Assembly (NCBI RefSeq): GCF_014201805.1
Contig: NZ_JACHFK010000008.1
Span: 124,001 to 188,000, forward strand
DNA from: Deinococcus metalli
Lineage (GTDB): Bacteria; Deinococcota; Deinococci; Deinococcales; Deinococcaceae
Reading direction: 5' to 3'
DNA length: 64,000 nt
Shown here: positions 51,665 through 62,626 of the stretch, piece by piece
How positions within the stretch are numbered: the stretch's first letter is position 1
Layout of the letters: each line of letters begins with the position of its first letter
Notes under the pieces: generated by a model
What the model saw: the letters and a program-made list of their open reading frames with translations, nothing else
What the model was told of the DNA's origin: nothing
Database searches by the model: none
Translations under genes and position numbers: made by a program

Positions 51665-52930
51665 CTACTCCCGTCGGTACGCGACCTTGCCGTCGACCAC
51701 GGTCAGCACCGGCCAGCCTTTCAAGGTTTCTCCGGCCCACGGCGTGAACTTCGCCTTGCTCTTGAACTCGGTGGGCTTCACTTCTCTTTGCGTATCCAGA
51801 TCGAACACGACCAGATCGGCGGGCGCGCCGGTGTCCAGCGTCGGCTCGGGCCAGCCCATCACGCGGGCGGGCGCGGCGGTCAGGAGTTCCACGATCTTCT
51901 CCAGCCCCAGCGACTCGCCAAAGCGCGTGTACATCAGCGGGAACGCCAGTTCGATGTACGCGATACCGCTGGGCGCGTCCAGCAGGTCACGCTCCTTCTC
52001 GGCGCGGGTGTGCGGCGCGTGGTCCGTGGCGAGGCAGTCCACGCTGCCGTCCCGCAGGCCTTCCAGCAGGTGATCAGCGTCCGCCTGCGTCCGCAGGGGC
52101 GGCGCGACCTTGTACACGGCGTCGAAAGCCCGCAGCGCCTCGTCGGTCAGGGTCAGGTGGTGCGGGCAGACCTCGCAGGTTACGCCCAGGCCGCGCTTCT
52201 TGGCGTCGCGCACCAGATCCAGTGCGCGTGCGGTGGACAGGTGCTGCACGTGCAGCCTCACCGGGCGGCCCTGCGCGGCGAGGCCCGCCACGATCTCGAT
52301 GTCCCGCGCCACGCGCGCCGCCTCGGCCGCTGCCGGGTTGCCGGGCACGCCCAGCGCCTCGGACACCGCGCCCTCGTTCATCACGCCGTCCGCGCGCAGC
52401 GACGCGTCCTCCGCGTGCACCGACACGACCATGCCCAGGCTCGCGGCCGTTTCCAGGCCCAGCCGCAGCACCCGGGCGTTCTCGTTGGTGCGGCCGTCGT
52501 CCGTGAACATCACGGCGCCCGCGTTCTTCAGGTACGTCAGTTCGGCCAGCGCCTCGCCCTGCTGCCCGCGCGTCAGGGCCGCCGCCGGCTTCAGGCGCGC
52601 CTGGCCCAGCGTTCCGGCCTTCTCCAGCAGGCTGCGGACGATGGCCGGGTCGTCGATCACCGGGGACGTGTTCGGCATGCACACGACCGTGCCGTATCCG
52701 CCCGCCGCCGCCGCCGCGAGGCCCGACGCGAGGTCTTCTTTCTGCGTCTGCCCCGGCTCACGCAGGTGCGCGTGCAACTCGATCAGCGCGGGCGCGACGG
52801 TGCCGCCGTGGCCGTCGATGACCTCGCCGTCTTCCGGCAGGTTCCAGCCCTTGATGACGCCGTTCTCGATGGTCACGGACGTCAGCTCGTCTGAGCCGAC
52901 ACGTTTGATGTTCGTGATGGTGATGATCAT
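51665..52930 (-). CDS. pyrC: dihydroorotase
   Basis: A 421-residue class I zinc dihydroorotase (pyrimidine synthesis step 3). Zinc site IELHAHLREPGQTQKED, VSVHAEDASLRA, HVQHLSTARALDL, and LATDHAPHTRAEKE with catalytic Asp. It follows pyrB by 8 bp and ends the operon. The 271-bp gap to the convergent hydrolase holds no gene; it contains the palindrome GATCAACAGGTGTTGATC at 51633-51650 just after the stop, perhaps a terminator. Confidence 0.95.
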   Translation of the reverse strand: MIITITNIKRVGSDELTSVTIENGVIKGWNLPEDGEVIDGHGGTVAPALIELHAHLREPGQTQKEDLASGLAAAAAGGYGTVVCMPNTSPVIDDPAIVRSLLEKAGTLGQARLKPAAALTRGQQGEALAELTYLKNAGAVMFTDDGRTNENARVLRLGLETAASLGMVVSVHAEDASLRADGVMNEGAVSEALGVPGNPAAAEAARVARDIEIVAGLAAQGRPVRLHVQHLSTARALDLVRDAKKRGLGVTCEVCPHHLTLTDEALRAFDAVYKVAPPLRTQADADHLLEGLRDGSVDCLATDHAPHTRAEKERDLLDAPSGIAYIELAFPLMYTRFGESLGLEKIVELLTAAPARVMGWPEPTLDTGAPADLVVFDLDTQREVKPTEFKSKAKFTPWAGETLKGWPVLTVVDGKVAYRRE

Positions 52931-52938
52931 GGAAGTCC

Positions 52939-54473
<1,535 letters not shown>

Positions 54474-54520
54474 CCACGACTTCACTCCACATACTTCACT
54501 CCTTCTCCTGCCTCACGGGG

Positions 54521-54545
54521 CGGGCGCGACCTCACGGGATCGCCG
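54521..54545 (-). promoter_or_regulatory. PyrR-binding RNA hairpin
   Basis: Minus-strand GATCCCGTGAGGTC (54541-54528) fits the PyrR-binding consensus ARUCCNGNGAGGYU at 12 of 14 positions; the first and last bases are G and C in place of A and U, so they still pair. Flanking GGC-GA and TCGCGCC allow a stem. It lies upstream of the terminator, as in known PyrR attenuators. Confidence 0.8.
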
Positions 54546-54590
54546 GGAAAAAGGTGGGGCGCGTACCCCGAACCGTAGGGAGTGTAGCAG

Positions 54591-54599
54591 AGGTGCGGC
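54591..54599 (-). promoter_or_regulatory. pyr operon promoter (extended -10)
   Basis: Minus-strand TGCTACACT (54599-54591) is an extended -10 with no clear -35. It gives a leader of about 160 nt containing the PyrR site and attenuator. It is back to back with the hsp20 promoter. Together the features at 54441-54690 account for the 340-bp gene-free stretch 54426-54765. Confidence 0.55.
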
Positions 54600-54644
54600 G
54601 GCGGCCGGGCCACCCCCGCACGCGTGATTTAAGGCGCACTAAAC

Positions 54645-54690
54645 TTGACATGATTGCGCTCAGGTTTTACTATGTCTGACGTTGAGCGCA
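54645..54690 (+). promoter_or_regulatory. hsp20 promoter flanked by inverted repeat
   Basis: -35 TTGACA 54645-54650, 17 bp, -10 TACTAT 54668-54673. TGCGCTCA (54655-54662) and TGAGCGCA (54683-54690) form a perfect 8-bp inverted repeat around the -10 box with a 20-bp gap, a candidate operator. It is neither CIRCE nor the HspR (HAIR) sequence. Confidence 0.7.
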
Positions 54691-54763
54691 GGGCACTCAG
54701 ATCCATGCAGGCGATGTGCGTGGCCAGCGCTCCGGAACTCCACCACTCCAGGAGGTACGCAAG

Positions 54764-55260
<497 letters not shown>

Positions 55261-55272
55261 CCCACACTCAGC

Positions 55273-55308
55273 AGAAACGGCCGGGGCATATGCTCCCCGG
55301 CCGTTTCT
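55273..55308. terminator. bidirectional terminator after hsp20
   Basis: AGAAACGGCCGGGG (55273-55286) and CCCCGGCCGTTTCT (55295-55308) form a perfect 14-bp stem with A-rich and T-rich flanks, suited to both converging genes. Confidence 0.85.
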
Positions 55309-55319
55309 ACTGTCTGCCT

Positions 55320-56246
55320 TCAGTGTCCGTTCCGCACGGCGTCCAGCAGGTCGCCGGCCACTTCCAGCGCGGCCGGGCCCAGCGGCGCGCGGCTCACGCC
55401 GAGCAGCGTGCCCAGCTTGTCGCGCCGGGCGCTGCTCAGGTGCGTCCACGCGTGCAGGTCGGGGCGGTGGGTACGGGCGGCCTCGTCGCGCAGGTAGCGC
55501 ACCGCGCCGTCGTAGTAGCCGGCCTGGAAGGCGGCGCGTGCGCGGCGTTCCTGCTCGACCAGACCCAGGCCGCGGGTGGCGAGCAGCACGCGCCGGGCCT
55601 CGAACTCGCCGCCGAAGGCGTACAGCGCCTCCAGACGGTACACGGCCTTGGGGAATTTCAGGCCCGCCGAGGCGCGCCACGCGTGCGGCAGCCGGATCTC
55701 GAACTCCGGCCACAGGTGCAGCCACGTCAGCAGCGCGGGGTACAGCAGGCCCAGGGCGATGTCCCGCGCGTCGGCCAGCGCCAGCAGCTGTTCCTGAATG
55801 CCGTGGCCGGGGCCGGTGTAGGCCCCCCGGGCCGTCTCCAGCCGCTCGCCCGCCGCGGTCAGCAGGTCGCCGCGGTGGGCGGCCCGCTGGGCCTCGCTCA
55901 GGGTCCACAGCATCCGCTGGATGCGGCCGTAATGCCCGGTGGGATCGTACGCGACGCGGCTGGTCGCCAGCAGCGCCAGCGGCGCCTCCGTGCGCGCGGC
56001 GTCCCACTCGCGCCATGCCTCCAGCTTCGCGTACGGAAAGCGCTCGACCGTGATGCCCGCCCGGGTCTCGCTGCGCGCCGACAGCACATCGCGTTCGAAG
56101 GTCACGAAGGTGGGCTGCGAGCCCGCCCACGCGGCGGGCGTGCCGTAGCTGCCAGCCTGCGCCACCGCCCGCACCTTGCGGTCGGCGCTGAGGCGTTCCA
56201 GGGTGCGCTCGGGGGCGGCGTCCCGGTGGGGGTGGGGGTCGGTCAC
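55320..56246 (-). CDS. protein of unknown function, possible nucleotidyltransferase fold
   Basis: A 308-residue soluble protein I cannot assign. The start is GTG 56246, with GAGGAG 7 nt upstream, rather than the ATG 75 nt earlier. Near residues 27-60 [14 protein letters not shown] followed by acidic [15 protein letters not shown] is faintly like a nucleotidyltransferase GS motif; the remainder is mostly helical and Ala/Leu-rich, ending LDAVRNGH. It converges with hsp20. The nucleotidyltransferase idea is weak. Confidence 0.7.
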   Translation of the reverse strand: MTDPHPHRDAAPERTLERLSADRKVRAVAQAGSYGTPAAWAGSQPTFVTFERDVLSARSETRAGITVERFPYAKLEAWREWDAARTEAPLALLATSRVAYDPTGHYGRIQRMLWTLSEAQRAAHRGDLLTAAGERLETARGAYTGPGHGIQEQLLALADARDIALGLLYPALLTWLHLWPEFEIRLPHAWRASAGLKFPKAVYRLEALYAFGGEFEARRVLLATRGLGLVEQERRARAAFQAGYYDGAVRYLRDEAARTHRPDLHAWTHLSSARRDKLGTLLGVSRAPLGPAALEVAGDLLDAVRNGH

Positions 56247-56388
56247 GGCGGGTCTCCTCGGGGGAGCACCATAGCGCGGGTCTGCATAAGGAAGTGTCGG
56301 CCCGGCCGGAATGCGCCGCACCGGGCGGGCGCGGCATGTGGGTCAGGGAACGTGGCTGCCCTGCGGTTCGCCCGCCCGGAAACCGCCC

Positions 56389-57060
56389 TCAGGAACGCGC
56401 GACCACGGTCTGCATGCCCGTGACGTGCTCCCCCACGGTCACCAGCGGCGTCAGGTGCCCGGGCAGGTGCAGCAGCACCAGGCCGCCCTGCGGCAGGAAG
56501 GCCAGCTTGTTCCCGGCGCGCGCGCGGTCGCCTTCCTTCACGTACGGCATGGCGTCCAGCGCCGCGCCCGGCGCGACCAGCGCCACGGTCACGTCGCCGG
56601 CGTCGCTGCCCAGGGTGACGCTCAGGCGCTCATTGTTCCGCGTGCCCGGCGCGCCCAGCACGTCCGTCGGCCGGCCCGCCAGCAGGGCCGCGCGGGCGAG
56701 CAGAGTCAGCAGCGGCGTGGGCGTCCGGCCGTCCATGCGGCGCACCCCAGTCACGGTGCCGGAGACCGGCTGGTACGTGTAGTGCACGTCCAGCGGGCCG
56801 ATCAGGACGCCCAGCAGCCAGCCGTCTTCCGCCGCGGTGCCCAGCACCTCCTGCACCGGGACGGCCGCGCCGTTCGTGCCGGCCGTCACTTCTCCTGCCT
56901 CCACGCGGCGCACGAAGGCCACCACGCCGTCGGCCGGGCTGACCACCTCTCCATCCGCGGCCCCGAGGACCCGCACCGGGTCGCGGAAGCGGTGCACCTG
57001 GCGGACATACACGGCGGCGAGACCAGCGGCGACGAGGGGAAACAGGCGGCGCAAACGCAT
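56389..57060 (-). CDS. phosphatidylserine decarboxylase-like protein lacking pyruvoyl serine
   Basis: A 223-residue protein with one N-terminal membrane helix. It has the family's Asp44 (SPADGVV) and His93 (PLDVHYTYQPVSG), and ends with a beta-rich lobe. The self-cleavage site, normally GS in LGST or FGSR, is PQGG at about 190-193 (LAFLPQGGLVLL): no serine, so the pyruvoyl group cannot form in the usual way. It may be an inactive relative or act differently. TAGACT is 6 nt before the ATG (leaderless type). Confidence 0.75.
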   Translation of the reverse strand: MRLRRLFPLVAAGLAAVYVRQVHRFRDPVRVLGAADGEVVSPADGVVAFVRRVEAGEVTAGTNGAAVPVQEVLGTAAEDGWLLGVLIGPLDVHYTYQPVSGTVTGVRRMDGRTPTPLLTLLARAALLAGRPTDVLGAPGTRNNERLSVTLGSDAGDVTVALVAPGAALDAMPYVKEGDRARAGNKLAFLPQGGLVLLHLPGHLTPLVTVGEHVTGMQTVVARS

Positions 57061-57167
57061 GCGAAAAGTCTAGGCTGCGGCACCCATCCCCACCAGCGGG
57101 AATCGTGTCAGGGTGGGCCGTCCACTCCGTTCATGGGCGAACCATAAAGTCGGCGCGGCCTGCCCGG

Positions 57168-57845
57168 TCACGGCGAGACGAGCACCTGCACGCCCTTGAG
57201 GACGTCCGGCACGGCGCCCGCAATCGGCGTCTCGCCCGCCGCGGTGCTGCGGGCGGTGCGCGTCAGTTTCGCCAGGATGTCCTGGCCCGCCACCACCCGG
57301 CCGAACACGGTGTACTGTCCGCTCAGGAAGTCCGCCGGCGCCAGCGTGAGGAAGAACTGGCTGCCCTGCGAGTACAGGCTCTGCGACCGCGCCATGGCGA
57401 GCACCCCGGCCGACTTGAAGGTCAGGGCCGGGTCGAGTTCCACGTAGAAGCCGTAGCCGGGGCCACCGGTGCCCCAGCGCGCCTGCTGCGCCGGGTCGGC
57501 GCTCAGCGGATCGCCGCCCTGCGCCATGAAGCCGTCGATCACGCGGTGGAAGCGGGTGCCGTCGTAGAAGTGGTTCAGGGCCAGGAACACGAAGCTGTTC
57601 ACGGCCTTGGGCGCGGCCCTGGCGGACAGCTCGACCGTGATGTCGCCCTGGGTGGTGTTCAGCACCGCGCGGTAGGTCTTCGCGGGGTCGATCACCCACG
57701 CGGCCTCCTTGAACGTCCGCACCGGGGTGGGCGACAGGAACGGCACCGGGGTGAAGGTCGGCGCCGGGGCGGAGGAGGTCGCCGGGGTGGTCTGGGCGGC
57801 GGCAAGGCCGCTCAGCAGGGCGGCCAGGACAGGGAAGCGTCGCAT
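57168..57845 (-). CDS. exported cyclophilin-type peptidyl-prolyl isomerase
   Basis: A 225-residue protein with signal peptide MRRFPVLAALLSGLAAAQ, a Pro/Thr/Ser linker and a cyclophilin domain: FHRVIDGFMAQGGDP, GYGFYVELDP, SQGSQFFLTLAPADFL and YTVFGRVVAGQDIL. It speeds proline isomerisation in exported proteins. Upstream GATACT ends 7 nt before the ATG, perhaps a leaderless start. It is 107 bp upstream of the decarboxylase-like gene on the same strand. Confidence 0.93.
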   Translation of the reverse strand: MRRFPVLAALLSGLAAAQTTPATSSAPAPTFTPVPFLSPTPVRTFKEAAWVIDPAKTYRAVLNTTQGDITVELSARAAPKAVNSFVFLALNHFYDGTRFHRVIDGFMAQGGDPLSADPAQQARWGTGGPGYGFYVELDPALTFKSAGVLAMARSQSLYSQGSQFFLTLAPADFLSGQYTVFGRVVAGQDILAKLTRTARSTAAGETPIAGAVPDVLKGVQVLVSP

Positions 57846-57888
57846 GACCCGCAGTATCGCCTGCCTGCGTGAGGGCCGGGCGCCAGGC

Positions 57889-58359
57889 TCACTCCAGCGG
57901 CAGGCTGGTCGTGTATTTCTCCTGCTTGACCACGATGGTGCTGGCGGTGTTGCGCACGCCGGGAATGGCCGCCAGCGTGTTGACCAGAAAGTGCTGGTAC
58001 GCGTCCAGGTCCGGCACGCAGACCTTGAGCAGGTAGTCGATATCGCCCAGGCACAGGAAGCATTCCAGCACCTCGGGGCGGGCCTGCATCTGCCGGGCGA
58101 AGTCCTCGAAGCCCGCCTTGGTCTGCTTGTCGAGCGTCACGCGCACCAGCACCATCAGCTCGCGCCCCACCTTCTTGGGGTCCAGCAGCGCCACGTAGCG
58201 CTGGATGATGCCCTCGTCCTCCAGCCGCCGCACGCGGCGCAGGGTGGGCGCGGGCGTCAGGCCGATCTCGTCGGCGAGTTCGGTATTGGGCTTGCGGGCG
58301 TCCTGCTGCAGGATGCCCAGGATCTGACGGTCGATGGCGTCCAGCGCTTCTTGAGACAT
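57889..58359 (-). CDS. Lrp/AsnC-family regulator
   Basis: A 156-residue feast-famine regulator. Helix-turn-helix DARKPNTELADEIGLTPAPTLRRVRRLEDEG, then a RAM ligand domain (VLECFLCLGDIDYLLKVCVPDL). Start ATG 58359 gives the usual N-terminus SQEALDAIDRQIL; ATGs 12-15 nt upstream are possible. Divergent from alanine dehydrogenase, as AldR/Lrp proteins often are, so it probably controls ald in response to amino acids. Confidence 0.9.
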   Translation of the reverse strand: MSQEALDAIDRQILGILQQDARKPNTELADEIGLTPAPTLRRVRRLEDEGIIQRYVALLDPKKVGRELMVLVRVTLDKQTKAGFEDFARQMQARPEVLECFLCLGDIDYLLKVCVPDLDAYQHFLVNTLAAIPGVRNTASTIVVKQEKYTTSLPLE

Positions 58360-58519
58360 GATTGAAAGCATCATGGCACATCCGGGCAACAGGATTGCTC
58401 GGATCACCCGTCGGCGGGCGCCTTCCGGCAATCCTGACCGTGGCGGGTCCTGCTAGCATTGCGCCACATCCAGCATCACCGGCCGCCCCGGACGGGCCGC
58501 GGCCCAGCGAGGTCTCTGT

Positions 58520-59626
58520 ATGCATATCGGACTCCCGAAGGAAATCAAGGTCAAGGAAAACCGCGTGGCGCTCACGCCCGGCGGCGTGGCGACGCTGGTG
58601 CGGCGCGGGCACAGTGTCACCGTCGAGCAGGGTGCCGGCGTGGGCAGCGGTATTCCCGACAGCGAGTACGTGCAGGCCGGCGCGCAGCTCGGCAGCGGCG
58701 ACGACGCGTGGGCCGCCGAGATGGTCGTGAAGGTCAAGGAACCCGTGGAGCGCGAATACCGCTACCTGCGTGACGACCTGCTGCTGTTCACGTACCTGCA
58801 CCTCGCCGCGGACCGGCCCCTGACCGACGCGCTGCTGGCCGCGGGCACCACCGGCGTCGCCTACGAGACCGTGCAGACCGCCGACGGCAGCCTGCCGCTG
58901 CTGACGCCCATGAGCGAGGTCGCCGGGCGCCTGAGCGTGCAGGCCGGCGCGTACCACCTGCAAAAGCCCGTGGGCGGGCGCGGCGTGCTGCTCGGCGGGG
59001 TGCCCGGCGTGCAGCCCGGTCACGTCACCATCGTGGGGGGCGGCGTGGTGGGCACGAACGCCGCCAAGATGGCGATGGGCCTGGGCGCCAAGGTCACCAT
59101 CCTGGACGTGTCGCAGCGGCGGCTGGCGTACCTGGACGACGTGTTTTTCGGCAAGCTGACCACCATGATGAGCAGCGAGGCGAACATCCGCGACCTGCTG
59201 CCCACCACGGACCTGCTGATCGGCGCCGTGCTGATCCCCGGCGCGAAGGCTCCGCACCTGGTCACGCGCGACATGCTGAAGCTGATGCCGGAGGGCAGCG
59301 TGATCGTGGACGTCGCGGTGGATCAGGGCGGCTGCGTGGAGACCATCCACCCGACCACGCACGACGATCCTACCTACGTCGTGGACGGCGTGATCCACTA
59401 CGGCGTGGCGAACATGCCCGGCGCCGTGCCGCGCACCAGCACCTTCGCCCTGACCAACCAGACGCTGCCGTACGCGCTGCTGCTCGCGGACCACGGCGTT
59501 CATGCGCTGCACCGCAACCCCGCGCTGATGCTCGGGCTGAACACCCACCGCGGCCAGCTCACGTACCGCGGCGTGGCCGACGCGTTCGACCTGCCCCACG
59601 CCGCGCCGGACGCCGTCCTGGCCTGA
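58520..59626 (+). CDS. ald: alanine dehydrogenase
   Basis: A 368-residue NAD-dependent enzyme interconverting L-alanine with pyruvate and ammonium. [32 protein letters not shown], the Rossmann [17 protein letters not shown] and [20 protein letters not shown] are diagnostic, with Lys and His of the active site in place. GAGG precedes the ATG; TGCTAGCAT near 58452 is an extended -10. Divergent Lrp-type regulator upstream. Confidence 0.96.
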   Translation: MHIGLPKEIKVKENRVALTPGGVATLVRRGHSVTVEQGAGVGSGIPDSEYVQAGAQLGSGDDAWAAEMVVKVKEPVEREYRYLRDDLLLFTYLHLAADRPLTDALLAAGTTGVAYETVQTADGSLPLLTPMSEVAGRLSVQAGAYHLQKPVGGRGVLLGGVPGVQPGHVTIVGGGVVGTNAAKMAMGLGAKVTILDVSQRRLAYLDDVFFGKLTTMMSSEANIRDLLPTTDLLIGAVLIPGAKAPHLVTRDMLKLMPEGSVIVDVAVDQGGCVETIHPTTHDDPTYVVDGVIHYGVANMPGAVPRTSTFALTNQTLPYALLLADHGVHALHRNPALMLGLNTHRGQLTYRGVADAFDLPHAAPDAVLA

Positions 59627-59679
59627 CCCCGCCGGGGGCGGCCACCCTTCGCCGGGCGTTCAGGGCGTACCCTGCCGGT

Positions 59680-61500
59680 ATGTTCTCGCGTCCCCGCCCG
59701 CTCGGTGCGCCCGCTGGCCGGGCGGGCGCTTCCGTTCCCCGTGATCCCCGGCAGCTCGCGCGGCTGCTGGCCTACGCCCGGCCGTACCGTCCGCTGTTCG
59801 TGCTGGGCGTGCTCGCCACGCTGCTGTCCAGCGGCCTGAATCTGGTGTTTCCCAAACTCTTCGGCGGCCTGGTGGACGCGTCCTTCCTGCGGCTGGGCAG
59901 TGCGGACACCGGGCCGCTCGACCGCACGGTGCTGCTGCTGCTGGGCGTGTTCGCGCTGTCGGCGTGCTTCGGGGCGGCGCAGTCGTACCTGCTCGCGCGG
60001 GTGGGGGCGGGCGTGGTCGCGGACCTGCGCCGCGCGGTGTTCTCGCACCTGCTCACGCTCTCGCCGCGCTTTTTCGGGGAGCACAAGACCGGCGACCTGA
60101 CCAGCCGCCTGACCGCCGACGTGGGCACCGTGCAGGGCGTGACCAGCACCGCCCTGGCCCAGCTCGCCGCCCAGGCGGTCACGCTGGTGGGCGCGCTGGT
60201 CCTGCTGGTGACCACCTCCGCGCGCCTGAGCCTGCTCACGCTGGTGATCATTCCGCTGGTGATCGGCACGGCCGTGACCATCGGCCGGCGCATCCGGGTG
60301 GTCAGCCGCAGCGTGCAGGACGCGGTCGCGCAGGCCAACGCCAGCGCCGAGGAGGCCATCAGCGGCGTGCGCGTGGTGCAGGGCTTCACCGCCGAGGACG
60401 CCGAACGCGCCCGCTACGGCCGGGGCGTGCACGCCAGCTTCGTGGCGGCCCTGCACCGGGCCCGGCTGCAGGCCTTCATGTCCGGCATCATGAGCTTCCT
60501 GACCTTCTCCTCGCTGGCCCTGGTGCTGTGGTACGGCGGGCGGCTGGTCATGGCCGGGCAGCTGTCGCCGGGGAACCTCGTGACCTTCCTGTTCTACGCC
60601 CTCCAGGTGGGCGGCACGGTCGCGCAGCTGACCGGCGTCGTGAACCAGTTCCAGGAAGCGCTGGGCGCGTCCAGCCGCATCTTCGAGCTGCTCGACGAGC
60701 GCAGCGACCTTCCGGAACCCACTGCGCCCGCGCCGCTCACGCGCGCCGAGGGCCGCGTGACCTTCCGCGACGTGTCGTTCGGGTACGGAGACGCCGGCGT
60801 GCTGCGCGGCCTGAGCCTGGACGTGCCCGCCGGCCAGGTGGTCGCGCTGGTGGGTCCCAGTGGGGCGGGAAAGACCACGCTGGTGAGCCTGATTCCCCGC
60901 TTCTGGGACGTGAGCGGCGGCGCGCTGCTGATCGACGGACAGGACGTGCGCGCCTACACGCTCTCGGACCTGCGCGCCCAGGTGGGGCTGGTGCCGCAGG
61001 AAACGCTGCTGTTCTCCGGCACGGTGCGCGAAAACATCCTGTATGGCCGCCCCGACGCCACGCCCGCCGAGGTCGAGGACAGCGCCCGCGCCGCGAACGT
61101 CCACGAGTTCGTCACGGCGCTGCCGGCCGGCTACGACACGGTGGTGGGCGAGCGCGGCGTGAAGCTGTCGGGCGGGCAGCGCCAGCGCGTCGCCATCGCC
61201 CGCGCGGTGCTGAAAGACCCGCGTATCCTGATCCTCGACGAGGCGACCAGCGCCCTGGACAACGAGTCCGAGGCGCTGGTGCAGTCGGCGCTGGAACGCC
61301 TGATGCAGGGCCGCACCACCTTCGTGATCGCCCACCGCCTCTCGACCGTGCGCAACGCCGACCGCATCGTGGTCCTCGACGCCGGGCGCATCGTCCAGGA
61401 CGGCCCGCACGCGCAGCTGATCGCCGCCGGCGGCCTGTACCGCGACCTGTACGACCTGCAGTTCCGGACGCAGCAGGAGGGCCGGGCGGAACTCGCTTGA
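59680..61500 (+). CDS. ABC transporter, fused permease-ATPase (MsbA-like exporter)
   Basis: A 606-residue half-transporter that works as a dimer. Residues about 30-330 hold six helices and the coupling region TGDLTSRLTADVGTVQG. The ATPase has Walker A GPSGAGKT, Q-loop VGLVPQETLLFSG, signature LSGGQRQR, Walker B ILILDEATSALD and switch His IAHRLST. It likely exports lipid, drug or peptide. TACCCT is 6 nt before the ATG and no ribosome site exists. Single gene or leading the aldo/keto reductase (24 bp gap). Confidence 0.93.
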   Translation: MFSRPRPLGAPAGRAGASVPRDPRQLARLLAYARPYRPLFVLGVLATLLSSGLNLVFPKLFGGLVDASFLRLGSADTGPLDRTVLLLLGVFALSACFGAAQSYLLARVGAGVVADLRRAVFSHLLTLSPRFFGEHKTGDLTSRLTADVGTVQGVTSTALAQLAAQAVTLVGALVLLVTTSARLSLLTLVIIPLVIGTAVTIGRRIRVVSRSVQDAVAQANASAEEAISGVRVVQGFTAEDAERARYGRGVHASFVAALHRARLQAFMSGIMSFLTFSSLALVLWYGGRLVMAGQLSPGNLVTFLFYALQVGGTVAQLTGVVNQFQEALGASSRIFELLDERSDLPEPTAPAPLTRAEGRVTFRDVSFGYGDAGVLRGLSLDVPAGQVVALVGPSGAGKTTLVSLIPRFWDVSGGALLIDGQDVRAYTLSDLRAQVGLVPQETLLFSGTVRENILYGRPDATPAEVEDSARAANVHEFVTALPAGYDTVVGERGVKLSGGQRQRVAIARAVLKDPRILILDEATSALDNESEALVQSALERLMQGRTTFVIAHRLSTVRNADRIVVLDAGRIVQDGPHAQLIAAGGLYRDLYDLQFRTQQEGRAELA

Positions 61501-61523
61501 CGTCTCTGCGGCACAATGCCCGC

Positions 61524-62417
61524 ATGGAACAGCGTGAATTTGGCACCACCGGACTGACCGTGAGCGTGCTGGGCCTGGGCGCCGGCCAGATCGGCGACGC
61601 CCGCCACAGCGAGGATCTGGCCGGCACCCTGATGAACCGGGCGCTCGACTTCGGCGTGACGCTGGTGGACACGGCGCGCGGCTACGGCCTCAGCGAGGAG
61701 CGCATCGGGCGGCACCTGTCGTGGCGCCGCCACGATTTCATCCTGAGCAGCAAGGGCGGGTATGGCGCGGAGGGCGCCGACGACTGGACTCCGCAGGCGA
61801 TCCGCTCCGGCATCGAGCAGGCGCTGCGCCGGATGCGGGTGGACTGGATCGACATCTTCCACCTGCACTCCTGCCCGCTGGACGTGCTGCGCCGGGACGA
61901 CCTGCTGGCCGCGCTGGACGACGCCCGCGCCCAGGGTCTGATCCGCGTGGCCGCCTACAGCGGCGAGAACGACGCCCTGCGCTGGGCCGCGACGTCTGGC
62001 CGTTTCGGCAGCGTGGAGACCAGCGTGAACCTCGCGGACCAGTGGAGCGCGCAGCACGTCCTGCCGCAGGCGCGGGACGCGGGCCTGGGCGTGATCGCCA
62101 AGCGGCCCATCGCCAACGCCGCGTGGCAGTACGCCCAGCGCCCCGCCGGCCAGTACGCCGAGCCCTACTGGGAACGCCTGGGAACGCTTGACCTGGACGG
62201 CATACGGCAGGGCGCCGGCCTGGAGTGGGACGAGTTCGCGCTGCGCTTCGCCGCGTATACGCCCGGCGTGCACAGCGCCATTGTCGGCACAGCCCGCGTG
62301 GACAACCTCGAACGCAACATCCAGCTCGCGCAGAAGGGCCCGCTGCCCATCGACGTCCTCACGCACATCCAGGCCGCGTGGGACGAGCACGGCAGGGGCT
62401 GGGGCGGAGAGGTCTGA
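61524..62417 (+). CDS. aldo/keto reductase
   Basis: A 297-residue (beta/alpha)8 NADPH-dependent oxidoreductase. Catalytic Asp and Tyr are in VDTARGYGLSEERIG, Lys in LSSKGGYG and His in DIFHLHSC. The C-terminal HSAIVGTARVDNLERN binds NADPH. It resembles L-galactose dehydrogenase-like bacterial proteins; substrate unknown. The ATG at 61524 has no ribosome site. The stop codon TGA is part of repeat copy 2, which begins at 62414. Confidence 0.9.
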   Translation: MEQREFGTTGLTVSVLGLGAGQIGDARHSEDLAGTLMNRALDFGVTLVDTARGYGLSEERIGRHLSWRRHDFILSSKGGYGAEGADDWTPQAIRSGIEQALRRMRVDWIDIFHLHSCPLDVLRRDDLLAALDDARAQGLIRVAAYSGENDALRWAATSGRFGSVETSVNLADQWSAQHVLPQARDAGLGVIAKRPIANAAWQYAQRPAGQYAEPYWERLGTLDLDGIRQGAGLEWDEFALRFAAYTPGVHSAIVGTARVDNLERNIQLAQKGPLPIDVLTHIQAAWDEHGRGWGGEV

Positions 62418-62549
62418 CAGCGGCGTTCCGTTGAGTGGCGCTGTTGGCCCCTCAACTCCACTCCAACCGCTGTGTGGCGCGGTAACTCGCTCTGCTCGCC
62501 CCAGAACAAGTGAAGGGCTTTCCTTCACTCGTTTTGGTGACCGCTGTGA
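62414..62549 (+). repeat. structured intergenic repeat, copy 2
   Basis: About 135 bp aligning with 15951-16090. The left end CTGACAGCG (62414-62422) contains the stop codon of the aldo/keto reductase and is the exact complement of the right end of copy 1. ACAGCGG (62417-62423) and CCGCTGT (62541-62547) make terminal inverted repeats. Hairpin 1: TTGAG (62431) with CTCAA (62451). Hairpin 2: AGTGAAGG (62509-62516) with CCTTCACT (62522-62529), perfect 8 bp. Confidence 0.8.
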
Positions 62550-62581
62550 AAGCTCGGAACGGCCGCTGACTGGTACGACGC

Positions 62582-62610
62582 GCGCCCGCCTCAGCACTGG
62601 AGGCGGGCGC
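62582..62610. terminator. bidirectional terminator before murA 3' end
   Basis: GCGCCCGCCTC (62582-62592) pairs perfectly with GAGGCGGGCGC (62600-62610), between the converging aldo/keto reductase and murA genes. Confidence 0.75.
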
Positions 62611-62626
62611 ACTTCTTGGGCTGGCG

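Noticed and set aside
54655..54690. CIRCE or HspR (HAIR) element at hsp20
   Set aside because: Arms and spacing do not match TTAGCACTC-N9-GAGTGCTAA or CTTGAGT-N7-ACTCAAG.
61497..61517. TTGACG plus CACAAT as promoter of the aldo/keto reductase
   Set aside because: Spacing is only 9 bp, far too short, and CACAAT lacks the conserved TA.
59964..61523. Extended frame before the aldo/keto reductase (817 residues)
   Set aside because: The extension overlaps the ABC exporter in another frame; reductase motifs start at 61524.
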